From contig NZ_JASC01000014.1 of the NCBI RefSeq assembly GCF_000622365.1, positions 1,426,001 to 1,490,000 on the forward strand: DNA of 64,000 nt. Reading direction: 5' to 3'. Made by a program: the position numbers and the translations under genes. Origin of the DNA: Sulfitobacter noctilucae (GTDB taxonomy: Bacteria > Pseudomonadota > Alphaproteobacteria > Rhodobacterales > Rhodobacteraceae). The notes below the pieces were generated by a model, which saw only the letters and a program-made list of their open reading frames with translations, did not search any database and was not told the origin of the DNA. Positions 37,651 through 46,516 of this stretch are shown piece by piece; position 1 is the first letter of the stretch, and each line of letters opens with the position of its first letter.

Positions 37651-37797
37651 TCAGCCGGCCTTTTCTCTACTGCATCGAGTAGAGCAATATTTCACTTCTT
37701 CCCAAACTCTGGCCCATTTCTTGCGCCAGATAAACGGCCGCCCACAGGTCACGCATGTCTTTTGGGGCAGATCGGTTTTCTTGCGCATCTTCGCCAT
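37651..37797 (-). CDS. DUF2256 small zinc-ribbon-like protein
   Basis: Start at ATG 37795-37797 (MAKMRKKTDLPQKTC), 48 residues. The Cys pattern CVTCGRPFIWRKKWARVWEEV then CSTRC is diagnostic of DUF2256, with two Cys pairs likely binding zinc. It is very basic. The family is often near DASH-cryptochrome or repair genes, none of which is seen here. Function unknown. Confidence 0.8.
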   Translation of the reverse strand: MAKMRKKTDLPQKTCVTCGRPFIWRKKWARVWEEVKYCSTRCSREKAG

Positions 37798-37869
37798 GTT
37801 TGCCTTCACATAAAAAAGCGGCGGCGAAAAGTTCACCGCCGCATTCGGCTAGGTATAGGTGTATTGGTG

Positions 37870-38121
37870 TCAGTTGCTTTCGTTTGTGCCCGGTTCTACC
37901 GGATCGAGGGTCACCCCTGCTGCACCATTGTTCATCGCGCCGTCCGTTTGCTCTTCGTTCCCGATGACGGTGTCCTCGGTAGGCGTTTCCCCACGCATCA
38001 CGGTAAAGATGACCATAAGGATTATCATCGCGGCACCGAACAACACGGCACCTTTGATCCCGAACAAAGATGGCTTGTGCTTGGCTTCCTGTCGTTCAAC
38101 ATTTGTGTCTGGCGCGGACAT
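37870..38121 (-). CDS. Small single-pass membrane protein
   Basis: Start at ATG 38119-38121 (MSAPDTNVERQEAKHKPS), 83 residues. One membrane helix (GAVLFGAAMIILMVIFTVM) separates a short charged N-terminus from an acidic, Asn/Gly-rich tail that would face the periplasm. Unrecognised; the layout is common in this lineage. It diverges from pepN. Confidence 0.65.
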   Translation of the reverse strand: MSAPDTNVERQEAKHKPSLFGIKGAVLFGAAMIILMVIFTVMRGETPTEDTVIGNEEQTDGAMNNGAAGVTLDPVEPGTNESN

Positions 38122-38218
38122 GTGGTTCTCCTGAAATAGTGTTGTCACCCCGTTGAGGGTCTTTCGTTGGAGAGATAACGTGGGACAACTTCATTTGTTC
38201 CCAACAAGAGGTGCTTCC

Positions 38219-40774
38219 ATGCGCGATGCCGCTCCCAAGACGATCTATCTTGCTGATTACACACCTTATCCCTGGACCGTCGAAAGCGTGGATCTGCACT
38301 TCACACTTGCTCCGAATGCAACCCGTGTGCGTAGTGTGATCCGCTTTGCGCCCAACCCCAATGCCAGTGCCGAAGACGCGATGTTCCTGCATGGTGAAAA
38401 GCTCAAGCTGATCTCGGCGGCGATTGACGGTGCGCCCGTCACACCAGATTTGAGCGATGAGGGCCTGCAGGTCGCCGTTCCCTCGGGGGCTTTCACCTTT
38501 GAGGCGGAGGTCGAAATCGACCCCGCGAACAACACGGCGCTTGAAGGGCTTTATATGTCGAATGGCATGTATTGCACCCAATGCGAGGCTGAAGGCTTCC
38601 GCAAGATCACGTTCTACCCCGACCGTCCCGATGTGATGAGCGTCTTTACCGTGACCGTCGAAGGTCCGCATCCTGTGCTTCTGTCCAACGGCAACCCGGT
38701 GCTGACGCAAAACCACCTCGCTAAATGGCACGATCCCTGGCCCAAACCTGCGTATCTCTTTGCACTGGTCGCGGGCGATCTGGTCGCCCATTCAGATACA
38801 TTCACCACCATGTCCGGCCGCCACGTCGACCTGAACCTTTACGTCCGGCCCGGTGACGAGGGCAAATGCGCCTTTGGCATGCAGGCGCTAAAGGCCTCGA
38901 TGAAATGGGACGAAGAGGTTTACGGACGTGAATACGATCTGGACCTGTTCAACATCGTCGCTGTGGACGATTTCAACATGGGCGCGATGGAGAACAAGGG
39001 CTTGAACATCTTCAACTCCTCCGCCGTGCTGGCCTCGCCCGAGACCTCAACGGATATGAACTTCGAGCGGATCGAGGCGATCATCGCGCACGAGTATTTC
39101 CACAACTGGACCGGCAATCGCATCACCTGCCGCGACTGGTTCCAGCTGTGTCTCAAGGAAGGCTTGACCGTCTACCGCGACAGCCAGTTCACCTCCGACA
39201 TGCGCTCGGCCCCCGTGAAACGCATTAGCGACGTGATCGACCTGCGCGGACGCCAGTTTGCCGAAGATCAAGGCCCGTTGGCGCATCCCGTAAGGCCTGA
39301 AAGCTTTCAGGAGATCAACAACTTCTACACGGCGACCGTCTACGAAAAAGGGGCCGAGGTCATCGGCATGCTCAAGACGCTGGTGGGGGATGAGGCTTAT
39401 TATCAGGCGCTCGACCTTTATTTTGAACGTCACGACGGCGATGCGGCCACCATCGAGGATTGGTTGAAAGTGTTCGAGGACACCACGGGCCGCAATCTGA
39501 CACAGTTCAAACGCTGGTATGCGCAGGCAGGCACACCGCGTGTGACGCTCGAGGAAAACTTTGAGCTGGACACACTGACGCTGACTTTCACCCAGCACAC
39601 ACCGCCCAGCGCTGCCACACCTGACCCACAGCCGCAGGTGATCCCCATCGCCGTGGGCCTGATCTATCCTGACGGAACCGAGGCGCTGGAAACCCGCGTG
39701 CTGGAGATGACCAAAGCCGAGCAAAGCTTCCGCTTCACCGGGTTGGAGGATGAACCCGTGGCATCCGTCCTACGAGGCTTCTCGGCCCCCGTTGTGCTAA
39801 CTCAGAACCTGTCTGATACCGACCGCGCGCACCTTCTGGCCAACGACACCGACACTTTCAACCGCTGGGAACAGGGCCGCACATTGGCGCGGGGGTCCCT
39901 GTTGTCGATGATCCGTACAGGGGCCGCTCCCGATGCGAAATATCTGGCGGGCATACACGCTGTCGTGACCGACACCTCCCTTGACCCGGCGACCCGCGCG
40001 CTGATGCTAGGCCTGCCCAGCCAGTCTGACCTTGCCACAACGCTCCATGATGCAGGCGAGACACCGGACCCTGCCGCGATCTACGCCGCATCCGAGACTA
40101 TGCGCGAAGCCTTGGCCGATACATTCTCATCCGATGCAGCGGGTCTTTATGCTGCCAACACCGTCACCGCGCCCTACGATCCGGGGGCGGAACAGGCGGG
40201 CAAGCGCAGCCTGTCGAACGCCATGCTCTCGCTCATCACCCGTCGCGATGGCGGGGCTGCCGCACAGGCGCAATATGATGCAGCTGACAACATGACCCAA
40301 CAGCTCAGCGCCTTGGCCAACCTCATCCGGGCGGGCAAAGGCACGGCTTCGCTGACAGCCTTCTACGACCAGTGGAAAGACGACCGGTTGGTGATGGACA
40401 AATGGTTCGGCCTGCAAGTGATGGAGGCCGCTCCTGAGGATGCCGCCGCCACCGCGGAAGCCCTCACCCGGCATCCTGACTTCAACCACAAAAACCCCAA
40501 CCGTTTCCGCGCGGTCTTTGGCGCGCTGGTCATGCATCATGCAGGCTTCCATCACGCCAGCGGTGCCGCCTACACGCTATTGGCCGATTGGCTGATCACC
40601 CTTGATCCGCTCAACCCGCAAACCACGGCGCGGATGTGCAGCGCCTTCCAGACATGGAAACGCTATGACGCCCACCGCCAGCGCATGATCCTGGCGCAGG
40701 TGGACCGCATCCTTGCCACCCCGAACCTCAGCCGCGACACGACAGAGATGCTGACCCGCATTAGAGGGGCCTGA
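38219..40774 (+). CDS. pepN: Aminopeptidase N (M1 family)
   Basis: Start at ATG 38219 (MRDAAPKTIYLADYTPYPW), 851 residues (E. coli 870); an AGAGG ribosome site lies just before it. The substrate motif GAMEN is at 255-259, and the zinc site HEYFH at 291-295 is followed by the third ligand in LKEGLTVYRD. It removes N-terminal residues from peptides in the cytosol. The next gene starts four bases after its stop, so it heads a short operon. Confidence 0.95.
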   Translation: MRDAAPKTIYLADYTPYPWTVESVDLHFTLAPNATRVRSVIRFAPNPNASAEDAMFLHGEKLKLISAAIDGAPVTPDLSDEGLQVAVPSGAFTFEAEVEIDPANNTALEGLYMSNGMYCTQCEAEGFRKITFYPDRPDVMSVFTVTVEGPHPVLLSNGNPVLTQNHLAKWHDPWPKPAYLFALVAGDLVAHSDTFTTMSGRHVDLNLYVRPGDEGKCAFGMQALKASMKWDEEVYGREYDLDLFNIVAVDDFNMGAMENKGLNIFNSSAVLASPETSTDMNFERIEAIIAHEYFHNWTGNRITCRDWFQLCLKEGLTVYRDSQFTSDMRSAPVKRISDVIDLRGRQFAEDQGPLAHPVRPESFQEINNFYTATVYEKGAEVIGMLKTLVGDEAYYQALDLYFERHDGDAATIEDWLKVFEDTTGRNLTQFKRWYAQAGTPRVTLEENFELDTLTLTFTQHTPPSAATPDPQPQVIPIAVGLIYPDGTEALETRVLEMTKAEQSFRFTGLEDEPVASVLRGFSAPVVLTQNLSDTDRAHLLANDTDTFNRWEQGRTLARGSLLSMIRTGAAPDAKYLAGIHAVVTDTSLDPATRALMLGLPSQSDLATTLHDAGETPDPAAIYAASETMREALADTFSSDAAGLYAANTVTAPYDPGAEQAGKRSLSNAMLSLITRRDGGAAAQAQYDAADNMTQQLSALANLIRAGKGTASLTAFYDQWKDDRLVMDKWFGLQVMEAAPEDAAATAEALTRHPDFNHKNPNRFRAVFGALVMHHAGFHHASGAAYTLLADWLITLDPLNPQTTARMCSAFQTWKRYDAHRQRMILAQVDRILATPNLSRDTTEMLTRIRGA

Positions 40775-40777
40775 GCC

Positions 40778-41290
40778 ATGGAAGAGGAAGAAGTAAAAAG
40801 GCTCAAGTTGGAGTTAGCTAAATCAAACCATGAGCGGCTTGATAGGTTTATCTCAGAAAAAGCTGCCACAGTAGATGAAAAATCTTCTGCGGCGATCAAG
40901 TCAGTTTTTCTCTTGAACGGTGGTGCAAGTGCTGCAGTACTTGCTTTCGCTTCTGCATCGTTAACTAGTTCTTCAAAGCTCGCTCACACTTCTTTTGAAA
41001 GCCTCCTCTATTTTTCGGTAGGCCTAGTATTTGCTGTATTATGTGCCAGCTTTGCTTATCTGACCGAATACGGCTATATGTGCAATGGACACTTTAAAGA
41101 ACGAAAATGGGAGCATCCATTTTTTACCGACAATCGCAAGTCAACTTTTTGGAAGTGGTTTGGCATCCTGTTCCATATCTTAGCTGTTCTTAGCCTAGTT
41201 ATCTCTATTTCCTTATTTTTGTTCGGTGTTTGGTACATCAAAGACCAAGCACTAGAAATACTTGATCAAAATGGGGTAGCAGTAAAATGA
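40778..41290 (+). CDS. AT-rich three-helix membrane protein of unknown function
   Basis: 170 residues. A charged, coiled-coil-like N-terminus (MEEEEVKRLKLELAKSNHER) precedes helix 1 with an LLNGGASAAVLAFASA motif, helix 2 (LLYFSVGLVFAVLCASFAYL) and helix 3 (ILFHILAVLSLVISISLFLF). The NGGA-type first helix is familiar from uncharacterised small membrane proteins. Hand count of 40801-40860 gives 40% G+C, against 65% at 41401-41460 in the next gene. The gene starts four bases after pepN and ends in an ATGA overlap with the SDR, so it is neatly fitted into the operon although its composition is foreign. Confidence 0.8.
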   Translation: MEEEEVKRLKLELAKSNHERLDRFISEKAATVDEKSSAAIKSVFLLNGGASAAVLAFASASLTSSSKLAHTSFESLLYFSVGLVFAVLCASFAYLTEYGYMCNGHFKERKWEHPFFTDNRKSTFWKWFGILFHILAVLSLVISISLFLFGVWYIKDQALEILDQNGVAVK

Positions 41291-42024
41291 AACATGTCTG
41301 CCTGATCACCGGTGCCTCGGCGGGCATCGGTGCCGCCTGCGCCCGCCTTGCCGCCCAGCGCGGTTATGATCTGGCGCTGACCTATAATTCCGATCCCAAA
41401 GGGGCCGAAGACGTGGCGCGAGCCGCGGATGAGGCCGGCGCGAAAACCCATATCATTCAATGCGATGTGGCCGATCCCGCCGCGATCGAGGCAATGTTTG
41501 CCGAAACCGACAGCCATTTTGGCCGCCTTGACGCGCTCATTAACAACGCGGGTATCGTCGATCAGGCCGCCCGCGTCACGCAGATGTCCCACGCCCGTCT
41601 GGCCCGCATGTTCGACGTGAACGTCATCGGGGCCATTCAGGTGGCACAGGGCGCTGTCAGCCGGATGGAGACCGCAGGCAAAGGCGTCATCATCAACATT
41701 TCCTCTGCTGCCGCCCGCCTCGGGTCTGCGGGTCAATACGTCGATTACGCCGCCTCCAAAGCGGCCATTGACACCTTTACCAAAGGGCTGTCCGACGAAG
41801 TGGCCGGCAAAGGCATCCGCGTCATGGGGGTGGCACCGGGGCTGATCGATACGGACATCCACGCCAAAGGCGGCGATCCCGACCGCGCTGCACGACTGGC
41901 GCATATGGTGCCGATGGGGCGTACCGGATCAGCGGATGAAGTCGCCAAGGCGGTGCTGTGGCTCATGTCAGACGAGGCTTCTTATATCACCGGATCGACC
42001 CTTAACGTCACTGGCGGCAGATGA
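41287..42024 (+). CDS. Short-chain dehydrogenase/reductase (SDR), FabG-like
   Basis: 245 residues with NAD(P)-binding LITGASAGIGAACARLA at 6-22, NNAGIVD, the Ser region INISSAAARLG and YAASKAAIDTF with the Tyr-x3-Lys pair; it ends GSTLNVTGGR. It resembles sugar or 3-oxoacyl reductases, but the substrate is unclear. Overlaps of four bases with both neighbours suggest tight translational coupling. Confidence 0.88.
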   Translation: MKHVCLITGASAGIGAACARLAAQRGYDLALTYNSDPKGAEDVARAADEAGAKTHIIQCDVADPAAIEAMFAETDSHFGRLDALINNAGIVDQAARVTQMSHARLARMFDVNVIGAIQVAQGAVSRMETAGKGVIINISSAAARLGSAGQYVDYAASKAAIDTFTKGLSDEVAGKGIRVMGVAPGLIDTDIHAKGGDPDRAARLAHMVPMGRTGSADEVAKAVLWLMSDEASYITGSTLNVTGGR

Positions 42025-42455
42025 GCGATAGCTTCAGCTATCACGCAGAGGGGCGCAAATGGGGCACGGGGCTGACGGTGCTGGGCATTTGGCTCGCGCT
42101 GCTGGGCATTTGGCTGGGACTTGAGGCACATCCGCTGATCGTCCTCTTTCTGGGGCTCTTCACCCTGCCCGCCTGCTCGGACTTTCTGCACAATCCGGTG
42201 AGCGGCCTGACCCTCACCCCCGACACTCTCACTTGGCACAGTGGCAAACGCCGCGCTGCCGTTTCACTGGACGAGATCGATACCGTGCACCTGGACACGC
42301 GGCTCGACTTCTCGGTCAAGGCGACGCTGGTGCTGCATACCGGTGCCAAAATCCGCCTGCCCTTTGAATGCACCCCGCCACATCAGCAATTTGAAGATAC
42401 CCTGAATGCCCGCGGCCTGAAAACCCGCCGCACGCATTTTCAACTGATGCAATAG
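42021..42455 (+). CDS. Hypothetical membrane protein with soluble beta-rich tail
   Basis: 144 residues. Two adjacent hydrophobic segments (GLTVLGIWLALLGIWLGL and PLIVLFLGLFTLPA) are followed by a strand-rich domain (TPDTLTWHSGKRRAAVSLDEIDTVHLDT) that looks like a PH-type fold. It begins four bases before the SDR stop. I do not recognise the family; function unknown. Confidence 0.65.
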   Translation: MSDSFSYHAEGRKWGTGLTVLGIWLALLGIWLGLEAHPLIVLFLGLFTLPACSDFLHNPVSGLTLTPDTLTWHSGKRRAAVSLDEIDTVHLDTRLDFSVKATLVLHTGAKIRLPFECTPPHQQFEDTLNARGLKTRRTHFQLMQ

Positions 42456-42472
42456 TCATTTAATTTAGGGAC

Positions 42473-43237
42473 TTAAGGTCGCCCTTTGGGCCGTGTCGCG
42501 TTGATGGGCTTGCAGTAGGTCTGCCGCTTGAGCCACCTTGCCATATCGCGCCGTTTTGCGCTGGAATGCATCGGCCCCCAGTCCGCCGTGACGCCCTGTC
42601 CCCTGCGGCCCTTGTAGCCGTGAATCACCCCATCGCGGGGCACCGTATGCGCCATGATGCGCACCGCGCAGCTGAGGTTCGCGGCCCCGTTTTTAAGCGC
42701 CTCGCCCGTGCCCACGTTGCACTTGTACCCCCGCGCCGTGCTCGGCAGAATTTGCAGCAGCCCATACCATTTGCCACCGCCGCCCACGGCCCAGGGTTTG
42801 TAGGTGCTTTCATGCTTTGCCAGAGCGGACAGAAAGCCAACCCAGAAGGCCCGTCTTTCGGCATCATCGGCTTGCGGGTATTTCGGGCACCAATCGGTCA
42901 CATCCGCGGGCACCAGATTGACCAAGGGCTGGCCATGGTCCTTGAGCGCTGCGAGGGCCGCACGGGTCCAGAGCGCATGGCCGCTCATGTGCTGCCATCT
43001 TGTGCGGGGCAAATTGCCACGTCGTGCCGGTGGGCGGAGGGCTGTGGTGAAGACAGCTTGCGCTGCATTGATCCGCGCTTCTCCGGTGCCCAGCGCTGCG
43101 GGGGCTTCCGACGTGCCACCAGCTTGCACCGTGTCGAGGGAAACAGCACGGGGCTGCGGCCGCAGAGGTTCCTCTGCATGCAGCCCAGAGCCAGCCCAAA
43201 CCACTGACAGACCACAAAAAAGAGCCAGAATTTTCAT
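42473..43237 (-). CDS. Secreted lytic transglycosylase-like protein (SLT/lysozyme fold)
   Basis: Start at ATG 43235-43237; the first 21 residues (MKILALFCGLSVVWAGSGLHA) form a signal peptide, giving 254 residues in total. The catalytic region reads SALAKHESTYKPWAVGG and WYGLLQILPSTARGY, which fits an SLT domain with Glu in HESTYK as acid. It should trim peptidoglycan in the periplasm. A basic C-terminus (KRQTYCKPINATRPKGRP) follows. It converges on the membrane-protein gene across 17 bases. Confidence 0.8.
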   Translation of the reverse strand: MKILALFCGLSVVWAGSGLHAEEPLRPQPRAVSLDTVQAGGTSEAPAALGTGEARINAAQAVFTTALRPPARRGNLPRTRWQHMSGHALWTRAALAALKDHGQPLVNLVPADVTDWCPKYPQADDAERRAFWVGFLSALAKHESTYKPWAVGGGGKWYGLLQILPSTARGYKCNVGTGEALKNGAANLSCAVRIMAHTVPRDGVIHGYKGRRGQGVTADWGPMHSSAKRRDMARWLKRQTYCKPINATRPKGRP

Positions 43238-43487
43238 CGACAGATTATGCAAACGAGTAGACCCGTTTTGCAAGTGTTTCGGCTTTCTTCCGCCAATCCA
43301 AGAAACAATGGTGACACGCGCCCCCATCCGTTCTCGCATCTATAACAGTATCCCCTTTATCGTTAACCATTGCGGCAATCACGCCCACTAGTTGTATTTT
43401 GAACGCGATATCTTCTTGGCGCTGCCACGCTTCGGCCCAATTGCGCAGACATATCTGAGCCTGGAAATCGAGCTGGGATCAAATTGC

Positions 43488-44786
43488 ATGACATTGCTAG
43501 GCGCCTTCATTCAAAAGCACATTCTGCCCTTTGCCACGGGTCAAGGCGCCCCTGTCAGCGCCGAACAAGATACAATGCCGCCCCCTGAACCGCTGATCCG
43601 CCGCCGTGCGCCGCGCACGGTGATGCAAAACCTGCCGCAGGACGTTCTGCACATCGCCTGCCCCGATCCCACTGCCGAAGAAGCGATGCGCGACAAATAT
43701 TTGAATGCGGCGCAGCATCTGGTCCGGCAAGAGCGGTGGGACGAATTGATCTCGGCCATCGAGGTCGCAGATGCCAAGCACCACATGACGCCCGGCACCA
43801 TGCCAATTGCCGAGCTGATGTCATTCGGCGCACGTGCCGATGTAATCTACGCCGCCGAACATGCGCTGATGGATGGCCGCCCGGCCAAAGGCGCACCGAT
43901 CCTCGCCGGGATCGAAGCGCTGGAACATGTTCTGGTCGAGTATCCTACCTCTTATGTGGTGGCCTGTGTCGTTGCACAGGCACATATGGATATCGCATGG
44001 GCCTGGCGCGGTACCGGATGGGACATTGAAATCCCGGGCCCGAATCGTGAAGCCTTCACCGCCCATTTCGACCGCGCTGTCGAGATTCTGGCCCCGTTCC
44101 AAAGCAATGACATAGGCTCCGCCCTTTTGGCCGCGACCGGTTGCGCCCTACTTGGCGGTGCTGCTGACAGCAAAAAGAAAATTGCCGACCGCTATGAAGC
44201 ATTGATCGACCTGAACCCTGCTAATCCCCGCCCAATGCGGGCGATGGGCAACCATCTGCTGCCGCGCTGGTACGGCTCTTACGAAGCGCTCGAGCTTGAA
44301 GCGCGGCGCACCGCGTCCCGTACCCAGCCCATTTGGGGTGCAGGCGGCTATACCTGGGTGCAATTCGATGCAATCTCATGTGATGACGAAGCCTGCGCCC
44401 GGCTTGATCTGGGCTTCTTTGTTGAAGGTCTGCGGGATATTCTGAACCGCCGTCCCGATGCCTATACGGCAAACCTGCTGGCCGCCTATTGCTCCAATTC
44501 CATCGGTCAAAGCTTTTCCGGCAATGATCAGGCCGATCAGGTCCGCAGCCAGATCGCCAACTGCGCCCAGTGGATCGTGCGTGAGCATCTGACGGAATTG
44601 CACCCAATGATCTGGGCCCATGCAGCGCGCGGGTTCGACAACAATCTGCGCATCCATTCGCCAAGCCGCTTTGCGGCATCCGGGCGCGACGATGCCATGC
44701 GGATCATCACCTCGATGTTCAGCAGCGAAATCGCCGCAGGCAAGCGCATTGTCTTTACCGATGCAGGCCCGGTCGCTCAGGCCTGA
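43488..44786 (+). CDS. Conserved hypothetical protein, helical-repeat type
   Basis: Start at ATG 43488 (MTLLGAFIQKHILPFATG), 432 residues; the frame upstream of it is of doubtful coding value. After a Pro-rich lead (to about residue 45) the chain is almost all helical with repeats of TPR-like spacing (YLNAAQHLVRQERWDELISAI, IADRYEALIDLNPANPRPMRA, LNRRPDAYTANLLAAYCSNSIG). No signal peptide or membrane span. Function unknown, but it is a long, well-formed gene with the codon use of its neighbours. Confidence 0.72.
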   Translation: MTLLGAFIQKHILPFATGQGAPVSAEQDTMPPPEPLIRRRAPRTVMQNLPQDVLHIACPDPTAEEAMRDKYLNAAQHLVRQERWDELISAIEVADAKHHMTPGTMPIAELMSFGARADVIYAAEHALMDGRPAKGAPILAGIEALEHVLVEYPTSYVVACVVAQAHMDIAWAWRGTGWDIEIPGPNREAFTAHFDRAVEILAPFQSNDIGSALLAATGCALLGGAADSKKKIADRYEALIDLNPANPRPMRAMGNHLLPRWYGSYEALELEARRTASRTQPIWGAGGYTWVQFDAISCDDEACARLDLGFFVEGLRDILNRRPDAYTANLLAAYCSNSIGQSFSGNDQADQVRSQIANCAQWIVREHLTELHPMIWAHAARGFDNNLRIHSPSRFAASGRDDAMRIITSMFSSEIAAGKRIVFTDAGPVAQA

Positions 44787-44945
44787 GTCTGCTTCAGATC
44801 GCCCTGCCCCGGCGTCAACATAGGCGTTGAACATAGCGTGTGCATGCGTGATAGAGGAGCGTGGCCGGCAGCAGTCGTGTTGCGCTGCTTTACCCCCTAC
44901 GCTTTTCATGGTGCCCGCCTGAAAAGGGCAATCTGATAGGACCCC

Positions 44946-45707
44946 ATGGAAAACGGAAGCCCCGCAACCAGAGCCATTGATCCGCACCCGGTACAATGGT
45001 GCAAGCGCATCCTGCTCGTTCTGCTTGGGCCGATCTATTTCCTGCTTGTAGGTTTTGTTCCCCTCCTCTGTGCCCGCCGTCCCGGCTTTCGCGGATGGTA
45101 CTGGCGGCTGGTCAAGCGCGCCTGCTCGCGGCTGTTGTGGCTGCTGAGCGTGCGGGCCGAGATGTCGGACGCCGATAAGGCCAGCCTTGCCGCAGATACT
45201 GGCAGCATCATCGTGATCAATCATCGCAGCCATCTGGACGGCTTTGCACTGATGCATGTCGTGCCGGATGAAAAGTGGTTCACCTTTGCGGCCAAGAAAG
45301 AACTTTGCGATGCGCGCTTGCTCAGCACCGGGTTTACCGGCGCGGGGCTGGTGCCGATCAACCGCGCCTCGGGCAAGGACGCTATGGCCACCCTGACGCA
45401 AGCCGTCCGCGACATGCCCGATCGCCGGTCGGTTGTGCTGTTTCCTGAAGGCACGCGCACCAAGACCGAAAGCCTTGGCGCGTTCAAAGCGGGCGCAGTC
45501 GTGGTCGCCCGCGAAACCGGGCGGCACATCCTGCCCATCGTCATTCACGACAGCGACCGATTGCTGCCACGGGACAGGTTTATGCCGAAAAGTGGCACGA
45601 TCCGGATCGAAGTGCTTGCCCCGTTTCACTGCGACCCAAACGCCCCCGTTGAACACGACGTGCAGCGGTTGCGTGACGCGATGATTGCGGTTTTCGAGGG
45701 CTGTTAG
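44946..45707 (+). CDS. 1-acyl-sn-glycerol-3-phosphate acyltransferase (PlsC family)
   Basis: 253 residues. An N-terminal membrane anchor (RILLVLLGPIYFLLVGFVPLL) precedes the acyltransferase motifs: block I NHRSHLD (HxxxxD), block II GAGLVPINR and block III FPEGTR. The product should acylate lysophosphatidic acid at the inner membrane. A family member could act on another lyso-lipid (for example in ornithine lipid synthesis), which cannot be told here. Confidence 0.88.
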   Translation: MENGSPATRAIDPHPVQWCKRILLVLLGPIYFLLVGFVPLLCARRPGFRGWYWRLVKRACSRLLWLLSVRAEMSDADKASLAADTGSIIVINHRSHLDGFALMHVVPDEKWFTFAAKKELCDARLLSTGFTGAGLVPINRASGKDAMATLTQAVRDMPDRRSVVLFPEGTRTKTESLGAFKAGAVVVARETGRHILPIVIHDSDRLLPRDRFMPKSGTIRIEVLAPFHCDPNAPVEHDVQRLRDAMIAVFEGC

Positions 45708-45738
45708 ACCTTTACCACCCTCTGTCGTTGTCAGGCCG

Positions 45739-46287
45739 TTATTCTGCCGTCAAAAACGTAGACACCTGCCGCCCGATTTCGCCGTTGCCAACGCTTTGAT
45801 AATCAAGCTTCAGCCCACCTTCCGACAATGTCCGGTCAAACTGCTGGATTTCGTATCCCCCTTCGGCGGTCACAAACAGCGAATAGACCGTCATGGTATC
45901 GCCCAAAATCCGTGCCCATACGTATGGTTCGCCCTTCATCGGATCCAGCGGTACTTCTTTGCCAAAGACATTGCGCTGCATTTCGGCGCTGAACACCTGA
46001 TCGCGCTCGGAAGGGGCGAAATCAATGGAATAGCTTTTGACATTCGAGGTGCCGTCAGCGCGACGGGTTGCGGTGGTCCAAGCTACGGTAAAGCCCTTCT
46101 TTCCTTCGGTGATTTGCACAGACATATCCCGCATCACAGGCGTGCCTTCATTGCCGATGATTTCGGCAGATCCGGTGTATTTCCCCACAAAATCGCTGAT
46201 GTCGGCGGCCATCGCTCCTAGGCTGAGGGTGGCCCACAGGCCCAAGGCCGCAGTCAATCGTCCTGTCCATCGGGTTCCGGTCTGCAT
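45739..46287 (-). CDS. Exported hypothetical protein
   Basis: Start at ATG 46285-46287; 182 residues with a signal peptide (TGRLTAALGLWATLSLGAMAA). The mature part looks like a beta-barrel-type small domain: DFVGKYTGSAEI, KKGFTVAWTTATRRADG and EGGYEIQQFDRTLSEGGLKL. Located in the periplasm or outer surface by prediction. Function unknown. It diverges from gatB. Confidence 0.7.
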   Translation of the reverse strand: MQTGTRWTGRLTAALGLWATLSLGAMAADISDFVGKYTGSAEIIGNEGTPVMRDMSVQITEGKKGFTVAWTTATRRADGTSNVKSYSIDFAPSERDQVFSAEMQRNVFGKEVPLDPMKGEPYVWARILGDTMTVYSLFVTAEGGYEIQQFDRTLSEGGLKLDYQSVGNGEIGRQVSTFLTAE

Positions 46288-46516
46288 CTCTACGCGCTCC
46301 ACATTGGCTGGGACTCGCCGGATGCTGTCGCTGTCATACCGGCAAGGACAACGGTAGGCTGTTTTGCAAGCGATGTTAAGCGGTTCCATCTGACGCGTGC
46401 GTGAACAATTGGCGGTTTTCCCACGCAGCACGATACGATCGGCGGCTTCACGCTCTTGCAGCACACCGCCCCCTGTCCTAAACCTCGGCCCAAGACACCC
46501 GCGCAGGAGCCGCCCC

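Noticed and set aside
44376..45656. 426-codon frame on the minus strand across the hypothetical and acyltransferase genes
   Set aside because: It is antisense to two well-supported plus-strand genes; its His/Arg/Gly-rich composition is typical of high-G+C antisense frames.
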